Shown: piece by piece, positions 7,465 to 15,126 of the stretch
How positions within the stretch are numbered: position 1 is the stretch's first letter
Layout of the letters: each line of letters opens with the position of its first letter
Assembly (NCBI GenBank): GCA_947630215.1
Contig: CANRGX010000014.1
Span: forward strand, 1-50,118
Direction of reading: 5' to 3'
Length of the DNA: 50,118 nucleotides
Source of the DNA: an uncultured Eisenbergiella sp.
GTDB lineage: Bacteria > Bacillota > Clostridia > Lachnospirales > Lachnospiraceae
Notes under the pieces: model-generated
The model's input: the letters and a program-made list of their open reading frames with translations, nothing else
Told to the model about the DNA's origin: nothing
The model's database searches: none
Translations under genes and position numbers: made by a program

Positions 7465-7743
7465 ATGGCTGGTACGACAACGAATATCAGCATTCGTATG
7501 GATACCGATCTGAAAGCACAGGCAGATGCCCTTTTTGCCGAGCTGGGTATGAACCTGTCCACTGCTTTTAACATTTTTGTCCGTCAGTCGCTTCGTGAGG
7601 GCCGGATTCCGTTTGATGTCTCCTTGAACACGCCCAACAAAGAGACGATTGCCGCCATGTTAGAGGCGGAAAGGATTGCAAAGGATCCGTCCGTGAAAGG
7701 CTACACCGATCTCGATGAATTGTTTACCGATCTGAAAAAATGA
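7465..7743 (+). CDS. RelB/DinJ-family antitoxin
   Basis: The start chosen is the ATG at 7465, because AAAGGAG lies 8 bp before it; an upstream in-frame ATG at 7396 has no ribosome site. The 92-residue product begins TTTNISIRMDTDLKAQADAL, the ribbon-helix-helix that binds the operator and dimerises in DinJ/RelB proteins. It continues with LFAELGMNLSTAFNIFVRQ and ends in a short acidic tail that normally wraps the toxin. Full length for the family and apparently intact. It overlaps the toxin remnant by 4 bp (ATGA), the usual translational coupling. Because the toxin is broken, its present role may be only repression of its own promoter or neutralising related toxins. Confidence 0.9.
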   Translation: MAGTTTNISIRMDTDLKAQADALFAELGMNLSTAFNIFVRQSLREGRIPFDVSLNTPNKETIAAMLEAERIAKDPSVKGYTDLDELFTDLKK

Positions 7744-7895
7744 GAAAAACAAAGTACACCGTTAAGTCTACCACGCAATTTAAAAAAGATTATAAGCTGG
7801 CAATGAGACGTGGCTTAAAAATCAGCCTGGAGGAAGATGTGCTGGTGCTGACACTGACCCGCACCGGGACGCACAGTGCTCTGTTCGGGAAATAA
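7740..7895 (+). pseudogene. YafQ/RelE-type mRNA interferase with internal in-frame deletion
   Basis: The ATG overlaps the antitoxin stop. The 51-residue product starts MRKTKYTVKSTTQFKKDYKL and runs to RGLKISL, exactly like the N-terminus of YafQ toxins. It then jumps to EEDVLVLTLTRTGTHSALFG, the normal C-terminal strand. Family members are about 90 residues, so roughly 40 residues are missing from the middle. That part holds the usual His-Leu segment, the RECHI-type strand and the DWLLIY strand with catalytic residues. The frame is kept, but an active toxin is very unlikely. Too short for routine gene calling, so easily missed. Confidence 0.85.
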
Positions 7896-7980
7896 GATAC
7901 TGCCGTATGGAAATGGGGTTCTATGCGGCAGCGATTCTGATGTCAATCGCCTGATTTCTAAAAATTCTGTTTTGTCATTT

Positions 7981-8025
7981 GGCCTTCTCCCTGTAAAACG
8001 TCATATAAGGGGGCAGGCCTTTTTT
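7981..8025 (+). terminator. Terminator behind the toxin-antitoxin module
   Basis: GGCCTTCTCCCT and AGGGGGCAGGCC form a stem with one mismatch and one G-T pair, followed by a run of Ts to 8025. The region 7896-8151 holds no other gene. A weak promoter for the TPR gene probably lies in the AT-rich part around 8030-8095. Confidence 0.75.
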
Positions 8026-8151
8026 ATGGAAATTCTGTGTTTTTTCTGAAAAAAGCTTTACAAAGTACGAAAGGAATTGTTACAATATTTTCGTTGCCCT
8101 GTGAGACGGTATCGGCGAGGGCAGCGTTTGCATGAGAAGGAGCAGTGCAGA

Positions 8152-9429
8152 ATGCGTAGAAGAAGGGCAAGAAGAAGACGCATGATACTGGGAGCGGCCG
8201 CGGCGGTGATCCTCGTTGCCATCGGCAGCACGCTGATTTACTGGAATCTGCCCCAGACCAGACTGGGCAGGGCTCTGGACAGCGCCGCTTCCTATATGAA
8301 CGCCACGGACTATGTGCAGGCCCGGGAGGCATATGAGGAAGCGCTTCAGATAGATGATTCCAGCGAGCTGGCGTACCGCGGGCTGGCGGATGACTATATG
8401 GCACAGGGCATGACGCAGCAGGCCAGGGAAGCCCTCCTGCAGGGCTATGAGGCCACCGGTTCCCAGGTGCTTTTGCAGAACTATACGGCCACGGTGCTCA
8501 ACGACGTGGTGGAGCGCATAAACGACGGGACGGCGGATCTCCAGGTGCTGGGCCAGTGCCTGGATGTGCTGGAAATCGTGCCGCAGGATCAGGATGCGCT
8601 CAACCTGCTTTCGGAAGGGGCAAAACGGGTGCTGACAGACGGCGAACAGTCCGATATCCTGCTGGACGGTCTGGATGGCAGCGAGACGTTCTCGCAGTAC
8701 CAGACGTTTGTGCAGCGGCTGCTTTCTCTGGCGGAAGCGTCGCCGGCGGACTATCTGCCGGCGGTAGAGGCCTGCTGTGTGATCCAGGCCCCGTCGGTCT
8801 ATCTGAGCCTGTCCCATGCGCAGGACTACCGCGCCATTTTGGAGCGGGCGCAGGCGCTGGGCGCCTCCCAGGCCGATCAGCTGCTGGCCTGTCTGGATGT
8901 GCAGGCCGACATGAGCGCGTATTTCGCCCCCATGTTCGAGCAGTTTGAAGCGGGCAATTTTGAGGCGGCCAAGGATTTTATCGTGACGCAGGACTATGCC
9001 GCCATACGGGATCAGTTTATCAGCGGGACGATGAAATACTGGTACGGCCATTCCTATATCCCGGTGACCAAGGAGGCCATTGTATTTTTGCAGACGGACG
9101 GCGGCTGGATGTTTTCCTATGTGGAAAACGACGGGCTGGCGCGGCCCACCGGAACCATCCGGATCCTGGGACAGACCATGCTGGATCTGGGCGTACAGCG
9201 CAACTGCATCGAATATGTGCCCCAGTACGAACCGGGCAGTTATTATCCCCATACGGAATATGAGATCGTTTATTGGAATACCATGGTAAGCGGGATAGCG
9301 ACGGACAATACCAATGTGGTATCCCGCATGAACTACCGTTTTGCGGAGAAAATATATACCGCAGAGGGCATGGAAGCGAGAATGATCTATGACTGGGGCG
9401 GGCCGAATGAAAAGAGACAGACGGAATGA
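8152..9429 (+). CDS. Membrane-anchored TPR-repeat protein
   Basis: The ATG at 8152 is preceded by GAAGGAG at a good distance; the longer reading frame to 8077 lacks a ribosome site. The 425-residue product starts with ten residues that are almost all Arg, then one membrane helix at about residues 11-32, so the long C-terminal part should face outside. Residues ~45-130 form TPR-like helical pairs (SAASYMNATDYVQAREAYEE, then LAYRGLADDYMAQGMTQQAR). The last ~130 residues, after a YWYGHSYIPVTKEAIVF segment, look like a mixed alpha/beta domain that I cannot assign. The stop codon overlaps the start region of the MATE gene, so the two are likely co-expressed. Function unknown. Confidence 0.8.
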   Translation: MRRRRARRRRMILGAAAAVILVAIGSTLIYWNLPQTRLGRALDSAASYMNATDYVQAREAYEEALQIDDSSELAYRGLADDYMAQGMTQQAREALLQGYEATGSQVLLQNYTATVLNDVVERINDGTADLQVLGQCLDVLEIVPQDQDALNLLSEGAKRVLTDGEQSDILLDGLDGSETFSQYQTFVQRLLSLAEASPADYLPAVEACCVIQAPSVYLSLSHAQDYRAILERAQALGASQADQLLACLDVQADMSAYFAPMFEQFEAGNFEAAKDFIVTQDYAAIRDQFISGTMKYWYGHSYIPVTKEAIVFLQTDGGWMFSYVENDGLARPTGTIRILGQTMLDLGVQRNCIEYVPQYEPGSYYPHTEYEIVYWNTMVSGIATDNTNVVSRMNYRFAEKIYTAEGMEARMIYDWGGPNEKRQTE

Positions 9430-10792
9430 CGGGAGCATGACGACGGGAGCGCCGGGGAAGACGTTGTTTTTCTTCGCGCTGCCAATGATACTGGGCAATC
9501 TTTTCCAGCAGTTTTACAATATGGCGGATTCTGTCATTGTGGGACGCTTTGTGGGAGAGAGGGCGCTGGCGGCCGTGGGCGCATCCTATGCGCTTGCGAC
9601 CGTTTTTGTTATGCTGGCAATCGGGGGCGGCACCGGATGCGCGGTGGTCACCTCCCAATATCTGGGGGCGAAACAGTACCGGGAACTGAAAACTTCCGTT
9701 TCCACGGCGCTGGGGGCGTTCCTTTTCTTCAGCCTCCTGCTGGCGCTGATCGGACTTTTGGGTTCCGGTTCTGTGCTGCGGATATTAAAGACGCCGGAGG
9801 ATATCCGGCAGCAGGCGGGCGTCTATCTGCGCATCTATTTTCTGGGACTTCCCTTTTTGTTTTTGTATAACGTGCTGGCGGCCATGTTCAACGCCCTGGG
9901 GGATTCCCGCACGCCGTTGTATCTGCTGATTTTTTCCTCTGTGCTGAATGTGCTTCTGGATTTGATTTTCGTGACCCGTCTGGGCGCGGGCGTGGCCGGT
10001 GTGGCGGCCGCCACGGTGCTGGCCCAGGGAATTTCCGCGGTGGTTTCGTTCGGCCTGCTTTACAAAAAACTGGCCGGCTATCCGAGGGAAGGGGACAGAC
10101 GGCTCTTTGACGGGACAATGCTGAAAAAAATGATACGGGTGGCGATTCCCACCATGCTCCAGCAGTCCATTGTCTCCATCGGTATGCTGCTGGTGCAGTC
10201 CGTGGTCAACGGGTTCGGGTCCTCTGTCCTGGCCGGTTATACGGCGGGAGGGCGGATAGAGTCCATCTGTATCGTACCCATGATCGCCACGGGCAATGCA
10301 GTGTCCACCTTTACGGCCCAGAATATGGGGGCGGGGCGGCCCGACCGGGTAAAACAAGGATACCGGGCGGCCTATGGCATTGTGTTTGGGTTCGCCGTGC
10401 TCCTGTGCGCGATCCTGCTTTGCTTTCGCAGGCAGATCATCGGCGTGTTTCTGGAGGAAGGAGCCGGATCGCCCGCGTATGACACCGGCGTTTCCTATGT
10501 GTCGTTCCTGGCGTTTTTCTTTGTATTCATCGGGCTCAAGGCCATTACCGACGGCGTCCTGCGCGGCAGCACGGATGTGGCGGTCTTTACCGCAGCGAAT
10601 CTGGTGAATCTGTCGATCCGTGTGGCCGTGGCGAATCTGTGCGCCCCCTTCTGGGGCGTGGCGGCGGTCTGGCGGGCGGTGCCGATGGGATGGATCGCCA
10701 ACTATCTCATTTCCTTCTGCCGCTACTGCAGCGGCCGGTGGAGCCAGAAGCGGCTGATTGCAGAAAAAGGGCCTGCCGGGCCGGCTTCATGA
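9407..10792 (+). CDS. MATE-family efflux transporter
   Basis: This is a multidrug/toxic-compound extrusion protein with about 12 membrane helices (~460 residues), exchanging cations for organic substrates at the plasma membrane. Typical sequence is seen in helix 1 (FALPMILGNLFQQFYNMADS) and the following VGRFVGERALAAVGASY. The two-fold repeat continues with IPTMLQQSIVSIGMLLVQ in the second half. Start choice is uncertain: ATGs at 9389, 9407 and 9437 are all in frame, and only the sequence from MTTGAPGKT (9437) is family-like. All options overlap or abut the stop of the TPR gene (9429). Substrate unknown. It converges with the CDF exporter gene 23 bp downstream. Confidence 0.92.
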   Translation: MKRDRRNDGSMTTGAPGKTLFFFALPMILGNLFQQFYNMADSVIVGRFVGERALAAVGASYALATVFVMLAIGGGTGCAVVTSQYLGAKQYRELKTSVSTALGAFLFFSLLLALIGLLGSGSVLRILKTPEDIRQQAGVYLRIYFLGLPFLFLYNVLAAMFNALGDSRTPLYLLIFSSVLNVLLDLIFVTRLGAGVAGVAAATVLAQGISAVVSFGLLYKKLAGYPREGDRRLFDGTMLKKMIRVAIPTMLQQSIVSIGMLLVQSVVNGFGSSVLAGYTAGGRIESICIVPMIATGNAVSTFTAQNMGAGRPDRVKQGYRAAYGIVFGFAVLLCAILLCFRRQIIGVFLEEGAGSPAYDTGVSYVSFLAFFFVFIGLKAITDGVLRGSTDVAVFTAANLVNLSIRVAVANLCAPFWGVAAVWRAVPMGWIANYLISFCRYCSGRWSQKRLIAEKGPAGPAS

Positions 10793-10815
10793 GAAAAGGG
10801 AACCCTTCCGACCGG

Positions 10816-11985
10816 TCACAGCCCTTCTCCTTTATCCACATGAATTTCCGTTTTGCAGTCCGGCACCAGCCGCCTGGCCTGTTCGTCCAGCAGTTGTATA
10901 AGCTGCCCGTCGTCCAGCCGGAAATGGTAGGGAACCTGCACGTCAAAAAGGATTTTTACGATGGAACCGGTTTTAAGAAGGCGGAAATCGTGCAGCCGCA
11001 GGGCAGGATCGATCCGGAGGGCCTGCTCCGCCATGGCCTGTTTGAGACGCAGCGTTTCGGCGTCGCCTGTGACCACCGGATCCATATGGATGACCGCGCT
11101 GCAGCGCAGCTGTTTTTCCAGGTTCCGTTCGACGGCGTCCACCGCGTTATGTACGTCCAGAAGGTTGTTTTGCGCATCCACCTCGGCGTGCACAGAGATC
11201 ATGATCCGGCCCGGCCCGTAGTTGTGGACAATCAGATCGTGGAGCCCCAAAATGAGAGGTTCGGAGAGTACGATCTGCTCAATCCGTTCCACAAACTGTG
11301 GATCGGGCGGCTGGCCCAGCAGGGGATTGATGGTGTCCCGGGCCGCGCAGAGCCCCGCGTAGCCGATAAAGCCGCCCACTAAAATCCCGCACCAGCCGTC
11401 GATGTGGGCCCCGGTGAAGTGCTCTATGAGCGTGGCGGCCAGAACGGTGGAAGTTGCCAGAACGTCTCCCAGACTGTCGGTGGCGGCCGCACCCATGGCC
11501 GCGCTGTGGATGAGACGGGAGAATTTCCGGTTATAGGCATACATATACAGCTTCACCAGGATGGAGATTGCGAGAATCCCGACGAAAAGCCACCCGAAGT
11601 TGAGCGGTTCCGGGTGTAGAATGCGCAAAAAAGAAGTGCGGATCAGTTCGACCGCCATCACGAGAATGACGCCGGACACCGCCAGCCCCGCCAGATATTC
11701 TGCCCTGCCGTGCCCGAAGGGATGATCCCGGTCGGGCTCCTGGGCGCTGAGACGAAAGCCGATGAGCGTAATGACAGAGGATCCGGCGTCCGACAGATTG
11801 TTGAACGCGTCGGCAAGGACGGAAATGGATCCGCTCAGCAGCCCGGCCGCCGTCTTGACGGTAAACAAAAGCAGATTCCATCCGATCCCGGCCAGAGCGC
11901 AGAGCAGCCCGTAGGCCTGACGCACGGCAGGGTCCTGCGTATCCCGGCGATTGGGTATGAAAAGTCCTGCTAGAAAAGTCATCAT
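10816..11985 (-). CDS. Cation diffusion facilitator, probably manganese exporter
   Basis: The start at 11985 is supported by GGGGGTG just upstream; the longer frame to 12021 has no site. The 389-residue protein has a six-helix membrane part and a C-terminal cytoplasmic metallochaperone-like domain (HDLIVHNYGPGRIMISVHAE). The metal-site signature in helix 2 reads NNLSD and in helix 5 DSLGD, that is Asn-Asp / Asp-Asp. This is the combination I know from Mn-selective exporters of the MntE type, while Zn exporters usually have His-Asp pairs. Manganese specificity is therefore a reasoned guess. It is transcribed divergently from gpmI, whose mutase is a manganese-dependent enzyme in many Firmicutes, a neighbourly but perhaps accidental link. 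Confidence 0.88.
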   Translation of the reverse strand: MMTFLAGLFIPNRRDTQDPAVRQAYGLLCALAGIGWNLLLFTVKTAAGLLSGSISVLADAFNNLSDAGSSVITLIGFRLSAQEPDRDHPFGHGRAEYLAGLAVSGVILVMAVELIRTSFLRILHPEPLNFGWLFVGILAISILVKLYMYAYNRKFSRLIHSAAMGAAATDSLGDVLATSTVLAATLIEHFTGAHIDGWCGILVGGFIGYAGLCAARDTINPLLGQPPDPQFVERIEQIVLSEPLILGLHDLIVHNYGPGRIMISVHAEVDAQNNLLDVHNAVDAVERNLEKQLRCSAVIHMDPVVTGDAETLRLKQAMAEQALRIDPALRLHDFRLLKTGSIVKILFDVQVPYHFRLDDGQLIQLLDEQARRLVPDCKTEIHVDKGEGL

Positions 11986-12038
11986 AAAAACACCCCCATT
12001 GATCGTATCATGTTTTGCCAAAAAAGCAACTAAAATTC

Positions 12039-12067
12039 TTGCGCCGCAGGGGGAAATTGTGTATAAT
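12039..12067 (+). promoter_or_regulatory. gpmI promoter
   Basis: TTGCGC (12039-12044) and a perfect TATAAT (12062-12067) are 17 bp apart, 64 bp ahead of the gpmI start and on the opposite side from the CDF start. Confidence 0.65.
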
Positions 12068-12130
12068 CAACCATGGTAAACCGGAAGAAATTTCAAATAG
12101 AAAGAAAGCGACGACAGAAGGAGAGAGAGC

Positions 12131-13672
12131 ATGAGCAAAAAACCTGTAGTGTTGATGATACTGGACGGTTACGGCCTGAATGAGAGAAAGGATCACAATG
12201 CGGTGGCAGAAGCGCACACGCCGGTGATGGACGAACTGATGCGCACCTGTCCCTTTGTGAAGGGGAACGCCAGCGGCATGGCCGTGGGCCTGCCCGAGGG
12301 ACAGATGGGCAACTCCGAGGTGGGGCATCTGAACATGGGCGCTGGGCGCATTGTCTATCAGGAGCTGACCCGCATTACCAAAGAGATTCAGGACGGTACC
12401 TTTTTTGAAAATCCGGCCCTGTTGGACGCGGTGCGCAACTGTAAGAAGAACGACTCCAGCCTGCATCTGTACGGGCTGGTATCCGACGGCGGCGTGCACA
12501 GCCACAACACCCACATTTACGGGCTTTTGGAGCTGGCTAAGAGAAACGGCCTTTCCAAGGTGTTCGTGCACTGTTTTCTGGACGGCCGCGACACCCCGCC
12601 TGCCAGCGGCAAGGGCTATGTGGAAGAACTGGAAGAAAAGATGAAGGAGATCGGCGTCGGAAAGGTGGCTTCCGTCATGGGGCGCTATTACGCCATGGAT
12701 CGGGACAACAACTACGACAGGGTGGAGTACGCCTATAAGGCCCTGACAAAGGGCGAAGGGCTCACCGCCGAAAGCGGCCCCGCCGGCATTGCGGCCTCCT
12801 ATGAAAGGCAGGAGACGGACGAGTTTGTCCGGCCCACGGTGGTGGTGCAGGACGGCGCGCCGGTGGCGACCATAAAGGACGGCGATTCCGTGATCTTCTT
12901 CAATTTCCGTCCGGATCGCGCCCGGGAAATTACCCATGCTTTCTGCGACGATGAGTTCCACGGATTTGAGCGGGAGAAGAAGCTGGATCTGGTATACGTC
13001 TGCTTTTCCGATTACGATCCCACCATTCCCAACAAAGAAGTGGCCTTCCACAAGATTTCCGTCACCAATACCTTCGGCGAATGGCTGGCGGCAAACGGCA
13101 TGAAGCAGGCCCGCATTGCGGAGACGGAGAAGTACGCCCATGTGACCTTCTTCTTTAACGGCGGCGTGGAGAAACCCAACGAAGGGGAAACCCGCATTCT
13201 GGTGCCTTCTCCCAAGGATGTGCCCACCTACGATTTAAAACCCCAGATGAGCGCCTACGAGGTCTGCGATAAGCTGGTGGAGGCCATAAAATCCGAAAAG
13301 TACGATGTGATCGTGATCAATTTCGCCAATCCCGATATGGTGGGACACACCGGCGTGGAGGCCGCGGCCGTCAAGGCGGTGGAAGCGGTGGACGAGTGTG
13401 TCGGGAAAGCGGTGGCGGCCATCCGGGAGGTGGACGGCGTGCTGTTTATCTGCGCCGACCACGGGAACGCCGAGCAGCTGGTGGACTATGAGACGGGCGC
13501 GCCCTTTACGGCCCACACCACCAATCCAGTGCCGTTCCTTCTGGTCAACTACGAGCCGGGCGTTTCTCTGAGAGAGGGCGGTTGCCTGGCGGACATTGTG
13601 CCCACGCTGATCGAGATCATGGGGAAAGAACAGCCTGTGGAAATGACCGGCAAATCCCTTCTGGTCAGATGA
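12131..13672 (+). CDS. gpmI: 2,3-bisphosphoglycerate-independent phosphoglycerate mutase
   Basis: The enzyme interconverts 3-phosphoglycerate and 2-phosphoglycerate in glycolysis through a phosphoserine. At 513 residues it is full length. The N-terminal metal site is in VVLMILDGYGLN, the phosphorylated Ser62 in GQMGNSEVGHLNMGAGR, and further ligands appear in HNTHIYG, LDGRDTPP and, C-terminally, CADHGNAEQL with the AHTTNPVP loop. The ribosome site GAAGGAG precedes the ATG. It has its own promoter and a strong terminator, so it is monocistronic. Enolase, the next glycolytic enzyme, lies 3.8 kb further on. All catalytic motifs look intact. Confidence 0.97.
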   Translation: MSKKPVVLMILDGYGLNERKDHNAVAEAHTPVMDELMRTCPFVKGNASGMAVGLPEGQMGNSEVGHLNMGAGRIVYQELTRITKEIQDGTFFENPALLDAVRNCKKNDSSLHLYGLVSDGGVHSHNTHIYGLLELAKRNGLSKVFVHCFLDGRDTPPASGKGYVEELEEKMKEIGVGKVASVMGRYYAMDRDNNYDRVEYAYKALTKGEGLTAESGPAGIAASYERQETDEFVRPTVVVQDGAPVATIKDGDSVIFFNFRPDRAREITHAFCDDEFHGFEREKKLDLVYVCFSDYDPTIPNKEVAFHKISVTNTFGEWLAANGMKQARIAETEKYAHVTFFFNGGVEKPNEGETRILVPSPKDVPTYDLKPQMSAYEVCDKLVEAIKSEKYDVIVINFANPDMVGHTGVEAAAVKAVEAVDECVGKAVAAIREVDGVLFICADHGNAEQLVDYETGAPFTAHTTNPVPFLLVNYEPGVSLREGGCLADIVPTLIEIMGKEQPVEMTGKSLLVR

Positions 13673-13713
13673 GGATCCGTGCAGCGGATTTTTCCCGGTA
13701 GGAAGAAAAGATT

Positions 13714-13757
13714 CCCTGTCTTGCTTGACATATCATGCTTGACAGGGGTCTTTTTTT
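13714..13757 (+). terminator. gpmI terminator
   Basis: CCCTGTC (13714-13720) pairs with GACAGGG (13741-13747), followed by a run of seven Ts. The loop contains a tandem repeat, TGCTTGACA at 13722-13730 and again at 13736-13744. Confidence 0.85.
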
Positions 13758-13760
13758 ATG

Positions 13761-13804
13761 GTACAAGTGTATTAAAACAATCAATACACATAATACAATG
13801 TGTA
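13761..13804 (+). promoter_or_regulatory. Palindromic operator/promoter of the GntR-ABC operon
   Basis: A perfect inverted repeat GTGTATT (13767-13773) / AATACAC (13783-13789) lies inside a wider one, GTACA...TGTAC. It overlaps the probable promoter, whose -10 would be TACAAT (13794-13799). It sits 55-80 bp before the YtrA-type GntR gene. Family members repress their own operon from such palindromes, so this is the likely binding site of the downstream regulator. Confidence 0.65.
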
Positions 13805-13844
13805 CGCAAATGCAAGAGGGACAGGGAGAAAGGAGGAAAGCGCG

Positions 13845-14228
13845 ATGATCGCACTGGATTACCGGGACGCAAGACCGTTGTATGAGCAGATCGCGGATAA
13901 ATTCCAGACCCTGATTTTAAAGGGCGTGCTGGAACCCAACAGCCGGATGCCCTCCGTCAGGAGCCTGGCGGTGGAGCTTTCCATCAATCCCAACACCATC
14001 CAGAGAGCCTACAGTGAGCTGGAACGGATGGGCTTCCTTTATACGGTGAAGGGAAGGGGAAATTTTGTGGCCTACGATGACAGCCTGCGGGAGGTGCGCA
14101 GGCAGGAGATCTTAAAAAAGCTGGACGCGCTGGCGGCCGAGGCCAGGGAGTTTGGACTGGGCCTGGCGGAAATGGAAGACCGGCTGACGGCATGCTACAG
14201 GGCCGGGAAGGAGGAAAAGGATGATTGA
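13845..14228 (+). CDS. GntR-family regulator, YtrA type
   Basis: This 127-residue protein has an N-terminal winged helix of the GntR class (RPLYEQIADKFQTLILKGVL, then MPSVRSLAVELSINPNTIQR and GFLYTVKGRGNFVA) and only a short helical tail. It lacks a large effector domain, which defines the YtrA subfamily. The start ATG is preceded by AAAGGAGG. The stop overlaps the start of the ABC ATPase gene by 8 bp, and in this subfamily the regulator almost always controls the ABC transporter it precedes, often in response to cell-envelope or peptide antibiotics. The palindrome at 13767-13789 is the probable operator. Confidence 0.92.
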   Translation: MIALDYRDARPLYEQIADKFQTLILKGVLEPNSRMPSVRSLAVELSINPNTIQRAYSELERMGFLYTVKGRGNFVAYDDSLREVRRQEILKKLDALAAEAREFGLGLAEMEDRLTACYRAGKEEKDD

Positions 14229-15126
14229 ATGCAGGGATTTGACGAAATCCTTTGACGGGACGGCGGCAGTCAGACAGGTCAGCGTCACCATCAGGGAAAA
14301 CAATGTATTCGGGCTGGTGGGCACCAACGGCGCGGGCAAGAGCACCACGCTGCGCATGATCGCCGGCGTCCTGAAGCCGGAGAGCGGACTGGCGCTGGTG
14401 GACAATATGCCGGTATACGACAACATGCACGCCAAGGCCAGACTGTTCTTTATCGCCGACGATCCTTATTTTTTCTCCAATGCCACGCCCAGGGATATGC
14501 AGCGGTATTATTCCAGCGTCTACCGGGAGTTCGACCGGGAGCGCTTCTACTTATATCTGGATCAGTTCGGGCTGGACGCCCGGCGTAAAATCTCCACCTT
14601 TTCCAAGGGGATGAAAAAGCAGCTGGCGATTCTGGCGGGGCTCTGCGCCCACACCAAATATCTGCTGTGCGACGAGACGTTCGACGGACTGGATCCGGTG
14701 ATGCGCCAGGCGGTCAAAAGCATTTTTGCCAGGGAGATGGAGGAGCGGAACTTTACGCCCGTCATCGCCTCCCACAATCTGAGGGAGCTGGAGGATATCT
14801 GCGATCATGTGGGCCTGCTGCATGAGGGCGGCGTCCTGCTTTCTCGGGATCTGGAGGATCTCAAGCTCAACCTTCAGAAGGTACAGTGCGTGTTCGGATC
14901 GAAGCAGGAGGAGGAAAAGACCCTAGGACAGTTAAACCTGGTGAAGACGGAGCGGCGGGGATCGCTTCTGACTCTGACGGTCAGAGGCGGCAGAGAAGAA
15001 CTGACGGCGGTTTTTGCGGCGGCCGACACATTGTTCTATGAGGTGCTGCCGCTGTCATTGGAAGAAATTTTCATCAGCGAAACGGAGGTGCGCGGCTATG
15101 ACATTAAAAAGCTCGTATTTGGCTAA
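14221..15126 (+). CDS. ABC transporter ATP-binding protein
   Basis: This 301-residue ATPase has Walker A GTNGAGKST (residues ~34-42), a signature region reading STFSKGMKKQ, Walker B YLLCDETFDGLDP and the switch His in VIASHNLREL. The signature serine is followed by Lys-Gly rather than Gly-Gly, common in this subfamily (YtrB-like). It should pair with the permease encoded next, overlapping it by 29 bp, to form an exporter of the ABC-2 type. The GntR regulator upstream is translationally coupled. Likely role: response to, or export of, an envelope-active compound (inference from family and operon). Confidence 0.92.
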   Translation: MIECRDLTKSFDGTAAVRQVSVTIRENNVFGLVGTNGAGKSTTLRMIAGVLKPESGLALVDNMPVYDNMHAKARLFFIADDPYFFSNATPRDMQRYYSSVYREFDRERFYLYLDQFGLDARRKISTFSKGMKKQLAILAGLCAHTKYLLCDETFDGLDPVMRQAVKSIFAREMEERNFTPVIASHNLRELEDICDHVGLLHEGGVLLSRDLEDLKLNLQKVQCVFGSKQEEEKTLGQLNLVKTERRGSLLTLTVRGGREELTAVFAAADTLFYEVLPLSLEEIFISETEVRGYDIKKLVFG

